Shown here one piece after another: positions 53,923-62,623 of a stretch of 64,000 nt of DNA. How positions within the stretch are numbered: position 1 is the first letter of the stretch; every line of letters starts with the position of its first letter. This DNA is from Bog-756 sp963741055. Its GTDB lineage: Bacteria; Actinomycetota; Acidimicrobiia; Acidimicrobiales; RAAP-2. The position numbers and the translations under genes are program-made. The stretch is from the NCBI GenBank assembly GCA_963741055.1, contig CAVUGU010000023.1, forward strand, positions 62,001 through 126,000, given 5' to 3'. Below the pieces are notes generated by a model. That model had not been told where the DNA came from. It did no database searches and was given only the letters and a program-made list of their open reading frames with translations.

Positions 53923-56150
53923 TCAGCCAGGTCCGATGCCGTCGACGATGGCATTGAGCGTCCTCGACGGTCGCATCACCGCGGTGACCAACGCCTGGTC
54001 GGGGAGGTAGTAGCCACCGAGGTCGACCGGCTCACCCTGCACGCCGAGCAGCTCGGCGACGATCGTCGCTTCGTTCTCGACCAGGGCCGCGGCCACCGGG
54101 AGGAACACCTCGGCGAGCGCGGCGTCGCCGCGCTGCGCGGCGAGCTCCTCGGCCCAGTAGCGGGCGAGGTAGTAGTGACTGCCCCGGTTGTCGATCCCGC
54201 CAAGCTTGCGAGTCGGTGACTTGTCCTCCTCGAGGAAGGTGGCGGTCGCCTGATCGAGCGTCTCGGCCAGAATCCGTGCGCGGGGATTGCCGGTCGTCTC
54301 GGCGTACAGCTCGAGACTCGGCACGAGCGCGAGGAACTCACCGAGGCTGTCCCATCGCAGGTAGTCCTCTTCGAGGAGTTGCTGGACGTGCTTCGGTGCC
54401 GAGCCTCCCGCGCCGGTCTCGAACAGCCCGCCGCCCGCCAGCAGGGGCACGACCGAGAGCATCTTGGCGCTCGTGCCGAGCTCGAGGATGGGGAAGAGGT
54501 CGGTGAGATAGTCGCGCAGCACGTTCCCGGTCACCGAGATGGTGTTCTCACCCCGCCGGATGCGCTCGAGCGAACGCGCGGTCGCCGCGACCGGAGGAAG
54601 GATCTCGAGGGTCAGACCCTCGGTGTCGTGCTCGGGAAGGTACTCGTTCACCTTGGCGATGAGGCTCGCGTCGTGGGCGCGGTCCTCGTCGAGCCAGAAC
54701 ACGGCGGGAGTGCCGGTCGCCCGAGCCCGGGTCACCGCCAACTTGATCCAATCGCGGATGGCCACGTCCTTCGTCTGGCACATCCGGAAGATGTCGCCCA
54801 CCGCGACCGGCTGCTCGAGGACGGTCCTCCCCGCGTCGTCGACGACGCGCACCGTGCCCTCGTCGGGAGATCTCGAACGTCTTGTCGTGGCTGCCGTACT
54901 CTTCGGCCGCACGTGCCATCAGGCCGACGTTCGGTACCGAGCCCATGGTCGCCGGGTCGAAGGCACCCTTCGCCCGGCAGTCGTCGATGGTCACCGCGTA
55001 GATCCCGGCGTAGCTGGAGTCGGGAATGACTGCGAGGGTGTCGCCCTCCTCGCCGTCGGGGCCCCACATGTGGCCCGAGTTGCGGATCATCGCCGGCATC
55101 GACGCATCGACGATGATGTCGCTCGGGACGTGGAGATTGGTGATCCCCCGGTCCGAGTCGACCATCGCGAGAGGCGGACCGGCGGCGAGCTCGGCCTCGA
55201 AGGAGGACCGGATCTCCTCGCCGTCGGCCAGCAGTTCGAGCCCGGCGAAGATGGCCGCCAGACCGTCGTCGGGGTTGAGTTCGGCGGCCGCCAGCACTTC
55301 GCCGTAGCGGGCGAACGTCTCCGGGAAGAACGCTCGCACGACGTGCCCGAAGATGATCGGGTCGCTCACCTTCATCATGGTCGCCTTCAGGTGAACCGAG
55401 AAGAGCACCCCTTCGTCATTGGCACGCGCGATCTGGTCGGCGAGGAAGGTTCGGAGGGCCGCCACCCGCATGACCGACGCGTCGACCACCTCACCGGCCT
55501 CGAACGGCACGGACTCGCGCAGCACGGTCACCACGCCGTCGCTGCCGACCAGCTCGATGCGGAGGGAGCCTTCGTCCGAAAGGACCACGGAGCGCTCGGT
55601 CGAGCGGAAGTCGTCGGCCTCCATGTGCGCGACCCGTGTCCTCGACGCAGGCGACCAGCGCGCCCATCCAGTGCGGATGACTCTTGGCGTAGGCCTTCAC
55701 CGCCGCCGACGCACGCCGGTCGGAGTTCCCCTGGCGGAGGACCGGGTTCACCGCGCTGCCCGTGACCTTGTCGTAGCGGGCCCGGATCTCGCGTTCCTCG
55801 TCGGTCGCGGGCTCCTCGGGGTAGTCGGGGAGGTCGTACCCCTTGGCCTGCAGCTCGGCGACGGCTGCCTTCAGCTGGGGAACCGACGCCGAGACGTTGG
55901 GGAGCTTGACGATGTTCGCCTCCGGGCGGCCGGTCAGCTCCCCGAGCTCGGCCAGGGCGTCCCGGCGGCGCTGCCCTTCGGTGAGCCGGTCGGGGAAGGC
56001 CGCGAGGAGGCGGCCCGCGAGCGAGATGTCCCGCGACTCGACGGTCACCCCGGCGGCATCGGCGAACGCCGCCAGGATGGGAAGGAACGAGGAGGTCGCC
56101 AGAGCGGGGGCCTCGTCGGTGTGGGTGTAGATGATCGTCGGTTCGCTCAC
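53923..56150 (-). CDS. icd: Isocitrate dehydrogenase, NADP, monomeric type (two apparent frameshifts)
   Basis: TCA-cycle oxidative decarboxylation of isocitrate by the roughly 740-residue monomeric enzyme. Segments in order: TIIYTHTDEAPALATSSFLP, NIVKLPNVSASVPQLKAAV, GNSDRRASAAVKAYAKSHPH; after a break near 55632, ATMMKVSDPIIFGHVVRAFF, IIVDASMPAMIRNSGHMWGP; after a break near 54868, FRMCQTKDVAIRDWIKLAVT, FWLDEDRAHDASLIAKV and the C-terminal SPTRKLGGIDNRGSHYYLAR. All family blocks are present. GTG start 56150 with GGAGGAGAAGG upstream. Divergent from mdh. Confidence 0.93.
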
Positions 56151-56326
56151 TGCGTCGTGCCTTCTCCTCCGCCTCTCGTGTCATCTCGCGTCGACGACTT
56201 CGGGCTCGGCACCTCCACCGGGCCGCGCCGCCCCAAGGAGAACACTCGGGCCGAGCACCGCGCAACCCGGGCCTTCGCGGTCGCGCACCAGACGTCCCCG
56301 CTTCGACCGGGGGAAAGGGGGGCGAT

Positions 56327-56332
56327 TAGCCT
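56327..56332 (+). promoter_or_regulatory. -10 box for mdh (leaderless)
   Basis: TAGCCT seven bases before ATG 56340. Confidence 0.5.
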
Positions 56333-56339
56333 CACCGAC

Positions 56340-57331
56340 ATGGCATCGAAGTCACCCGTCCACGTCACCGTCACCGGGGCGGCCGGTCAGATCGGCTACT
56401 CACTGCTGTTCAGGATCGGCTCCGGCCAGCTGCTCGGCCCCGACCAGCCGATCGTCCTCCGCCTCCTCGAGATCGAGCCGGGAATGAAGGCGCTCGAGGG
56501 CGTCGTGATGGAGCTCGACGACTGCGCCTTCCCGCTTCTCTCCGACATCGTCGCGACGACCGACGCGAAAATGGCGTTCGACGGAGCGTCGTGGGCCCTC
56601 CTCGTGGGTTCGGTCCCGCGAAAGGCAGGCATGGAACGCGGCGATCTGCTCACTGTCAACGGCGGGATCTTCGGGCCGCAGGGCCGAGCGATCGCCGAGA
56701 ACGCCGCGTCCGACGTACGGGTGCTCGTCGTCGGGAACCCGTGCAACACCAACTGCCTGATCGCCCGTTCCCACGCACCCGAGGTACCCGCCGACCGGTG
56801 GTTCGCGATGACCCGCCTCGACGAAAACCGGGCGAAGAGCCAGCTCGCGATCAAGGCCGGCGCGTCGGTTGCCTCGGTGGAGAACCTCGCGATCTGGGGA
56901 AATCACTCGGCCACCCAGTTCCCCGACGTCGCCCACGCCACCATCGACGGCACTTCGGTGCCCGAGGTCATCCGCGACGAGGAGTGGCTGCAGGGCGACT
57001 TTCTCACCACCGTCCAGAAGCGTGGCGCGGCGATCATCGACGCGCGGGGTCTCTCCTCCGCTGCGTCGGCGGCGAACGCGGCCGTCGACTCCGTGGTGAG
57101 CATCCGCACCGGCACCGGGCCGGAAGGCTGGACGTCGCTCGCGGTGGTCTCTCGCGGCGAGTACGGGATCCCGACGGACTGCAGTTCGGCTTCCCGGTGC
57201 GCGTCGACGCCTCCGGCGAGTGGTCGGTGGTCGAGGGTCTCTCCCACGACGCCTTCGCCAAGGAGCGCATCCGGATCACCACCGAGGAGCTCGAGGCGGA
57301 GCGGAACGAGGTTGCCGCGCTCCTCTCCTGA
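56340..57331 (+). CDS. mdh: Malate dehydrogenase (apparent frameshift)
   Basis: Oxidises malate to oxaloacetate. NAD loop VTVTGAAGQIGYSLLFRIGS, ELDDCAFPLL, GSVPRKAGMERGDLL, GNPCNTNCLI, TRLDENRAKSQLA and catalytic His in IWGNHSATQFPD. A missing base near 57171 moves the end (PDGLQFGFPVRVDASGEWSV VEGLSHDAFAKERI) to another frame. About 330 residues when joined, the size of actinobacterial MDH. Divergent from icd across 189 bases with no other gene. Confidence 0.95.
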
Positions 57332-57359
57332 GGAACTCGATGCGAACCCCCGCCGGCGT

Positions 57360-57767
57360 TCAACCGCCGGACGGACCCGCAGGAACCAGCTCGAGGCGGT
57401 TGCCGAACGGATCGTCGACGTACCACTGGGGCGAACCGGGTACGTCCTCGGTTCGCCGGGTCGGGTAACCCGACCGGTCGAGCAGCGCGCACAGGTCGTC
57501 GAGTCCGGAGACGACGAACGCGGGGTGGGCCTTTCGAGCCGGCCGGAAGTCCTCTTCGACCCCGAGGTGCACCTTGAGCCTGCCGCGTTCGAACCAGCAG
57601 CCTCCTCGGGCGGCGAGCTCGGGCGGCTTGCCCACTCGTGGGACACCGAGCAGCCCCGAGAAGAACGACTCCGCGAGCGCTTCGGCCTTCGGCCCTGGCG
57701 GCATGGCGAGCTGGATGTGGTCGATCGACTCGATCCGGTAGGGGTGGGTGCCGCCGTCTCCGGTCAT
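57360..57767 (-). CDS. VOC (glyoxalase/bleomycin-resistance) family protein
   Basis: 135 residues with the paired beta-alpha-beta-beta-beta pattern: ESIDHIQLAMPPGPKAEALA ESFFSGLLG and WYVDDPFGNRLELVP (metal-binding Glu near the end, first His in IDHIQLA). The metal-site pattern fits an enzyme, but the substrate is unknown. Lies 28 bases from mdh, convergent. Confidence 0.85.
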   Translation of the reverse strand: MTGDGGTHPYRIESIDHIQLAMPPGPKAEALAESFFSGLLGVPRVGKPPELAARGGCWFERGRLKVHLGVEEDFRPARKAHPAFVVSGLDDLCALLDRSGYPTRRTEDVPGSPQWYVDDPFGNRLELVPAGPSGG

Positions 57768-57813
57768 CGACCGCGACGCTATCGCCCGGGTCGCCGGCTC
57801 ACTCGAGACGAGG

Positions 57814-58215
57814 TCACTGGACGGGCGTTCTCACGTCGCGTCGCAACGGGTGGTCGGCGGGCACCTCGACCAGGTGGATGCGGAGCCCGTCGGGATCCTC
57901 GATCCAGGCCTCGATGAGCCCCCACGGCTCGAGGCGAGGTCCCCGCAGGACGGGCACGTCGCGCGCCGCGAGCTCGGCGACGGCCGCTGCCACCGACCGC
58001 ACCTGGAGCCAGAGGGCGAGCGGGGGAGGGCTCGGTGGCTTCTCGGCCTTCCCGACCACTTCGATCAAGCCGCCGCCGGCGAAGAACACCACCCCCCGAC
58101 CTTCCCCGGCACCGAACTCGCGGGCGACGGCCAGCCCGAGGCCGTCACCGTAGAAGGCGAGCGAGCGGGCGAGATCCGAGGGGTGGATGATCGTCCGGCT
58201 GGCCAGCACCTCCAC
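57814..58215 (-). CDS. VOC family protein
   Basis: 133 residues: RTIIHPSDLARSLAFYGDGL GLAVARE, VVFFAGGGLIEVVG and WIEDPDGLRIHLVEVPADHP LR. Start GTG 58215 with GACGAG upstream; the stop is 46 bases before the other VOC gene. The two differ in sequence, so an ancient paralogy rather than a recent duplication. Substrate unknown. Confidence 0.83.
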   Translation of the reverse strand: MEVLASRTIIHPSDLARSLAFYGDGLGLAVAREFGAGEGRGVVFFAGGGLIEVVGKAEKPPSPPPLALWLQVRSVAAAVAELAARDVPVLRGPRLEPWGLIEAWIEDPDGLRIHLVEVPADHPLRRDVRTPVQ

Positions 58216-58232
58216 CTCGTCGCTCCTCCCGC

Positions 58233-58679
58233 TCAGTAGGTGGTCGTGGCGGAGAGCTCGCCGGTGCGCTCGCGGGCCGCGTCGAGCATCGACTGCGCGC
58301 TCGCCAGCACCGAGAGGTCTCCGCGGACCCGGATCCGCCCGGCACCGACCGCCTCGGCGGGAGTGAGCTCTCCGGCCGACAGGGCGACGGCGTCATGGTA
58401 GGCGAGCACGATCGTCACATCGGCCTCCTCGTCGTGACGGTCGTCCCGGTCCGAGTCGTCGCGACCCCCACGCGCGCGTCGAGAGAGGTGGATCCGTCCG
58501 CCGTCCGCGGTCAGCGTCACCGAGAGGTCGCCGTCGGGCGCGTCGTGGATCTCCTCGACCATCACGAAGCTGCCCCCGGCGGCGGCGAGCCCGGCGTCGG
58601 GACCGGGGAGCGGGAGCACGACGCCATCGAGCGCCGCGTTGAATTCGTCGATCCACTCCTCGGTCAAGAAGCGCGCCAC
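58233..58679 (-). CDS. SCP2 sterol-carrier-like domain protein
   Basis: 148 residues: FLTEEWIDEFNAALDGV, GDLSVTLTADGGRIHL, DVTIVLAYHDAVALSAGELT PAEAVGAGRIRVRGDLSVLA. The last block (A-x-x-G-x-I-x-V-x-G-D) is typical of the SCP2 lipid-binding fold. A charged insertion (RRARGGRDDSDRDDRHDEEA) sits mid-domain. GTG start 58679. Lipid-related role inferred only. Confidence 0.75.
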   Translation of the reverse strand: MARFLTEEWIDEFNAALDGVVLPLPGPDAGLAAAGGSFVMVEEIHDAPDGDLSVTLTADGGRIHLSRRARGGRDDSDRDDRHDEEADVTIVLAYHDAVALSAGELTPAEAVGAGRIRVRGDLSVLASAQSMLDAARERTGELSATTTY

Positions 58680-58786
58680 GGGCGTCCCGCGCGAAGTCGA
58701 CTCAGGGGGCCGACGTGCCGTCGGGGTTCGCCGGCACGTCGTCTTCCCTGGTCGCCGTGGTGTCGTCGACCTGCTCGGGCGAGGGC

Positions 58787-59764
58787 TCATCGGTGGTGCC
58801 CACCTGCCCGTTCTCGCCGGGTCCGGGGATGCCGTGCGCACCGCCCGCCAGGCTGCACGGCTGGCGGACCTTCCACCGGGGCCGTTCTCGCGGCGTCTTC
58901 GGCGCTGCGCTTGGTGCGGCGGAGGATCTTCCGTCCCAACCAGGCGATCGGGTCGTAGGACGCGTCGACCACCCGTTCCTTCAGAGGGATGATCGCGTTG
59001 TCGGTGATCTTGATGTGCTCGGGGCAGACCTCGGTGCAGCACTTGGTGATGTTGCACTTGCCGAGGCCTTGCTCGTGGCGGAGCAGCTCCCGCCGGTCGT
59101 TGACGTCGAGCGGGTGCATCTCGAGCTCGGCCGACCTTGCGAAGAACCGCGGACCGGCGAAGGCCGTCTTGTTCTCCTCGTGGTCGCGGATGACATGGCA
59201 GACGTCCTGGCAGAGGAAGCACTCGATGCACTTGCGGAACTCCTGGCTCCGCTCGATGTCGATCTGCTGCATCCGGTAGCCGCCCGCCGCTTCCTCGTCG
59301 GCCGTCTTCGGCCGCGGGTCGAACGGCGGGATCCGCTTGGCCACCTCGAAGTTGTAGGACACGTCGGTGACCAGGTCGCGAAGGATGGGGAACGCCCGCA
59401 TCGGCGCCACGGTGACGGTGCCGGGTGGGAGCGTGTCCATCCGGGTCATGCACATCAGCGCCGGCCTTCCGTTGATCTCCGCAGAGCACGAGCCGCACTT
59501 GCCGGCCTTGCAGTTCCACCGGCACGCGAGATCGGGGGCCTTCGTCGCCTGTACCCGGTGGATCACGTCGAGCACCACCTCGCCCTCCTGGGCGGGAAGG
59601 GTGTACTCGGTGAACTCGCCGCCGGAGGAGTCGCCCCGCCAGAGGCGCATGACCACGTCGCCGCCGGGTGAAGGAGCCACGTCGGGGGCGGTCTCCTCAC
59701 CGGCGACCTCGTCGGCCTCGGTCTCCTCGTCGGTGGTATCGGTGATCTCGTCAGCGAGCGCCAT
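58787..59764 (-). CDS. sdhB: Succinate dehydrogenase iron-sulfur subunit
   Basis: 325 residues. Unusually long N-terminal acidic region, then the 2Fe-2S ferredoxin domain (CRWNCKAGKCGSC ... ALMC) and the C-terminal 4Fe-4S/3Fe-4S domain (CIECFLCQDVCHV and KCCTEVCPEHIKITDNAI). A charged Ala/Arg-rich C-terminal tail of about 45 residues has no clear counterpart. ATG 59764 shares a base with the sdhA stop. Resembles the mycobacterial SDH1 subunit. Confidence 0.94.
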   Translation of the reverse strand: MALADEITDTTDEETEADEVAGEETAPDVAPSPGGDVVMRLWRGDSSGGEFTEYTLPAQEGEVVLDVIHRVQATKAPDLACRWNCKAGKCGSCSAEINGRPALMCMTRMDTLPPGTVTVAPMRAFPILRDLVTDVSYNFEVAKRIPPFDPRPKTADEEAAGGYRMQQIDIERSQEFRKCIECFLCQDVCHVIRDHEENKTAFAGPRFFARSAELEMHPLDVNDRRELLRHEQGLGKCNITKCCTEVCPEHIKITDNAIIPLKERVVDASYDPIAWLGRKILRRTKRSAEDAARTAPVEGPPAVQPGGRCARHPRTRRERAGGHHR

Positions 59765-61605
59765 CAGCCGGCCTCCTCGAGCAGTGCGCGGAGCTCGTCG
59801 GGCATCTGCGGGATCGGCTCGGGCTGGACCGTGATCGACCGGACCGACGGCATGCCGCCGACACCTCGAGGGGCACTGTCCGGCGACGGGATGCGCTGGA
59901 CGAAGTTGACCTTCCCCATCTCCGGATCGGCGGTCGGAAAATCGTCCCGGGTGTGCCCGCCGCGGCTCTCCTTGCGGTTGATCGCTCCCTGGGTGGTGAG
60001 CCGCGAGACGGTGAGCATGGCCGGGAGGTCGGTCGTCAGGTTCCAGCCGGGGTTGTACCGGCGTCCGCCGCTGACCGAAACCTTCTCGGCCCGCTCCTCC
60101 AGCTCCTCGATCCGCCCCATCGCCTCCTCGAGCTCGGGGCCGGTCCGGATGATCCCGACCAGCTCCTGCATCGTCGTCTGGAGCTCGTGGTGGATCTCGT
60201 AGGGGTTCTCGCCCCCGTCGCGTTCGAACGGCGCGGTCGCTCCTTCGATCGCGGTGTCGACCTCGCTCTGGTCGACGGTGACCGTGCCGGTGCGGCCCGC
60301 TGCGAACTCGGCGGCGCCGATGCCGGCCCGGCGTCCGAACACCAAAAGGTCGGAGAGGGAGTTGCCGCCGAGTCGGTTGGCGCCGTGCATACCGCCGGCG
60401 ACCTCGCCCGCGGCGTAGAGGCCGGCCACCGAGGTCACTTCGGTGTCGGCGTCCACCCGCACGCCGCCCATCACGTAGTGGCAGGTGGGGCCCACCTCCA
60501 TCGCCTCGACGGTGATGTCGACGCCGGCCAGCTCCTTGAACTGGTGGTACATCGAGGGGAGCCGTCGCTTGATGTACTCGGGGCTCCTGCGGGTGGCGAT
60601 GTCGAGGAAGACGCCACCGTGGGGGCTCCCGCGTCCGGCCTTGACCTCGCTGTTGATCGAACGGGCCACCTCGTCCCGCGGGAGCAGCTCGGGCGGGCGC
60701 CGTCCGGCCGAATGGTCCGCGTACCACTTGTCCGCTTCGTCCTCCGAGTCGGCGGTCTCCTCGCGGAACATGGGCGGGACGTAGTCGAACATGAAGCGCT
60801 CGCCCTCGGAGTTGCGCAGCACGCCGCCGTCGCCGCGCACGCCCTCGGTCACCAGGATGCCCCGCACCGAAAGCGGCCAGACCATGCCGGTCGGGTGGAA
60901 TTGCACCGCCTCCATGTCGATCAGGTCCGCGCCCGCCCAGAGGCACATCGCATGGCCGTCGCCGGTCGATTCCCACGAGTTGGAGGTGTACAGCCAGCTC
61001 TTGCCCACCCCTCCGGTGGCGACCACCACCGCACGGGCGGTGAACACCACGAACTCGCCGGACGCTCGCCAGTACCCGACCAACCCCGAGACGGTCCCGT
61101 CCGCGTCGCGGAGCAGGCGGAGCACCTTCAGCTCCATGAACACCTCGATGTCCTGCGCGACCGCCTTCTGCTGGAGGGTGCGGATGAGCTCGAGACCGGT
61201 GCGGTCACCGATGTGGGCCAGTCGGGCGTAGCGGTGACCACCGAAGTCGCGCTGGAGGATGAGGCCGTCCTTCGTCCGGTCGAACAGCGCACCCCAGTCC
61301 TCGAGCTCGCGCACCCGGTCGGGGGATTCCTGCGCGTGCAGCTGGGCCATCCGCCAGTTGTTGAGCATCTTGCCGCCGCGCATCGTGTCGCGGAAGTGGA
61401 CCTGCCAGCTGTCCTCCTCGTAGACGTTGCGGAGCGATGCCGCGACACCGCCCTCGGCCATGACCGTGTGGGCCTTCCCGAGGAGGGACTTGCAGACCAG
61501 GGCGGTGCGCTGGCCCATCGCGTTCGCCTCGATCGCCGCACGGAGGCCGGCGCCCCCGGCCCCGATCACGATGACGTCGAAGTCGTGGGTCTCGTACTCG
61601 GCCAT
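59764..61605 (-). CDS. sdhA: Succinate dehydrogenase/fumarate reductase flavoprotein subunit
   Basis: 613 residues. FAD loop DVIVIGAGGAGLRAAIEA, covalent-FAD His in KAHTVMAEGGVAASL, QFHPTGMVWPLSVRGILVTE GVRGDGG, catalytic Arg region (DEVARSINSEVKAGRG) and GGMHGANRLGGNSLSDLLVF GRRAG. C-terminal helical domain with NRKESRGGHTRDDFP. ATG 61605 has AGGAGG upstream, 13 bases after the anchor gene. Confidence 0.97.
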   Translation of the reverse strand: MAEYETHDFDVIVIGAGGAGLRAAIEANAMGQRTALVCKSLLGKAHTVMAEGGVAASLRNVYEEDSWQVHFRDTMRGGKMLNNWRMAQLHAQESPDRVRELEDWGALFDRTKDGLILQRDFGGHRYARLAHIGDRTGLELIRTLQQKAVAQDIEVFMELKVLRLLRDADGTVSGLVGYWRASGEFVVFTARAVVVATGGVGKSWLYTSNSWESTGDGHAMCLWAGADLIDMEAVQFHPTGMVWPLSVRGILVTEGVRGDGGVLRNSEGERFMFDYVPPMFREETADSEDEADKWYADHSAGRRPPELLPRDEVARSINSEVKAGRGSPHGGVFLDIATRRSPEYIKRRLPSMYHQFKELAGVDITVEAMEVGPTCHYVMGGVRVDADTEVTSVAGLYAAGEVAGGMHGANRLGGNSLSDLLVFGRRAGIGAAEFAAGRTGTVTVDQSEVDTAIEGATAPFERDGGENPYEIHHELQTTMQELVGIIRTGPELEEAMGRIEELEERAEKVSVSGGRRYNPGWNLTTDLPAMLTVSRLTTQGAINRKESRGGHTRDDFPTADPEMGKVNFVQRIPSPDSAPRGVGGMPSVRSITVQPEPIPQMPDELRALLEEAG

Positions 61606-61618
61606 GTCGGTCGACCTC

Positions 61619-62443
61619 CTAGAAGTGGAAGCCGTAGTCGTGGATGGTCCCGCTCGCCACCAACCGCACGTAGAGGTCGGTGAAGGTGACGAAGGCGAAG
61701 CTCAACCACGCGAACAGCATGTGGTGGGCGTTGAGCGGCGTGAAGGCCTTCCAAAGCCGGTAACGCAGCGGGGACTTGGAGAACTGCTTGACCCCGCCAC
61801 CGCAGAGGTGCCGGCACGCGTGGCACGAAAGCGAGTACATCCAGAGGAGCGCCGCGTTGACGCAGAGCACGACCGTCCCGATGCTGATGCCGATTCCGTA
61901 GCCCGGCTGGCGGAACGCCTCGACCGCGTCGATGGTCAGGATCACGTTGAAGATGAGCAGGATCACGAAGAAGTAGCGGTGGACGTTCTGGAGGATCAGC
62001 GGGAACCGCGACTCGCCGGTGTAGGAGCGGTGGGCGTCGGCGACGCCGCACGCGGGTGGCGCGAGCCAGAACGACCGGTAGTACGCCTTGCGGTAGTAGT
62101 AGCAGGTGAGCCGGAAGCTGAGCGGGAAGATGAGGATCAACAGCGCCGGCGAGATCGTCCACCAGGAGATCACGAAGCTCCCGTGGCTCCCCGGCACGCA
62201 GCTCTCGGTGAGGCAGGGCGAGTAGAAGGGGGAGATCAGGTTGCGGTGGAGTGTGGCTCCCGCGAAGTAGTCCTTGTTCACGAAGGCCGCCCAGGTGCCG
62301 TATGCGACGAAGGCGGTGAGGACGGTCACCGTCACCACCGGCTGGAGCCACCAGCGGTCCTTGCGGAGCGTCGGAACCGGGGGTCCGCCGCGGGTCCCAC
62401 CGAGGACCACCGGTGTGACGCTCACCTCCTCGACCGTGGTCAC
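61619..62443 (-). CDS. Succinate dehydrogenase membrane anchor subunit (SDH1 type)
   Basis: 274 residues with about five membrane helices (WLQPVVTVTVLTAFVAYGTW, SWWTISPALLILIFPLSFR, HRYFFVILLIFNVILTIDA, ISIGTVVLCVNAALLWMYSL, HMLFAWLSFAFVTFTDLYVR). Size and layout match the single large anchor of mycobacterial SDH1 rather than separate SdhC/SdhD. Several His residues (SCHACRHLC, NAHHMLF) could ligate heme. GTG start 62443 with AGGAGGAGG. First gene of the sdh operon. Confidence 0.88.
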   Translation of the reverse strand: MTTVEEVSVTPVVLGGTRGGPPVPTLRKDRWWLQPVVTVTVLTAFVAYGTWAAFVNKDYFAGATLHRNLISPFYSPCLTESCVPGSHGSFVISWWTISPALLILIFPLSFRLTCYYYRKAYYRSFWLAPPACGVADAHRSYTGESRFPLILQNVHRYFFVILLIFNVILTIDAVEAFRQPGYGIGISIGTVVLCVNAALLWMYSLSCHACRHLCGGGVKQFSKSPLRYRLWKAFTPLNAHHMLFAWLSFAFVTFTDLYVRLVASGTIHDYGFHF

Positions 62444-62610
62444 GTTCCTCCTCCTCTTCGCAATTCGGCGTCGACCGGATCCGTCGCGCGCTGAAGGAGC
62501 GGCCGGTTGGCTGACGGGCCTTCATCTTTCCATCCCTGCGCACGGGGTGCGAAACTCCGCGGGCCGCCCTAGATGCTGCTCGCGACGCGCCGACTCGGGG
62601 GCGCCACGCG

Positions 62611-62616
62611 TAGGCT
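62611..62616 (+). promoter_or_regulatory. -10 box for the MoxR-like gene (leaderless)
   Basis: TAGGCT seven bases before ATG 62624. Confidence 0.5.
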
Positions 62617-62623
62617 CACCTCC

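Noticed and set aside
57360..58215. The two VOC genes as a recent tandem duplication
   Set aside because: Their sequences share only the general fold pattern.
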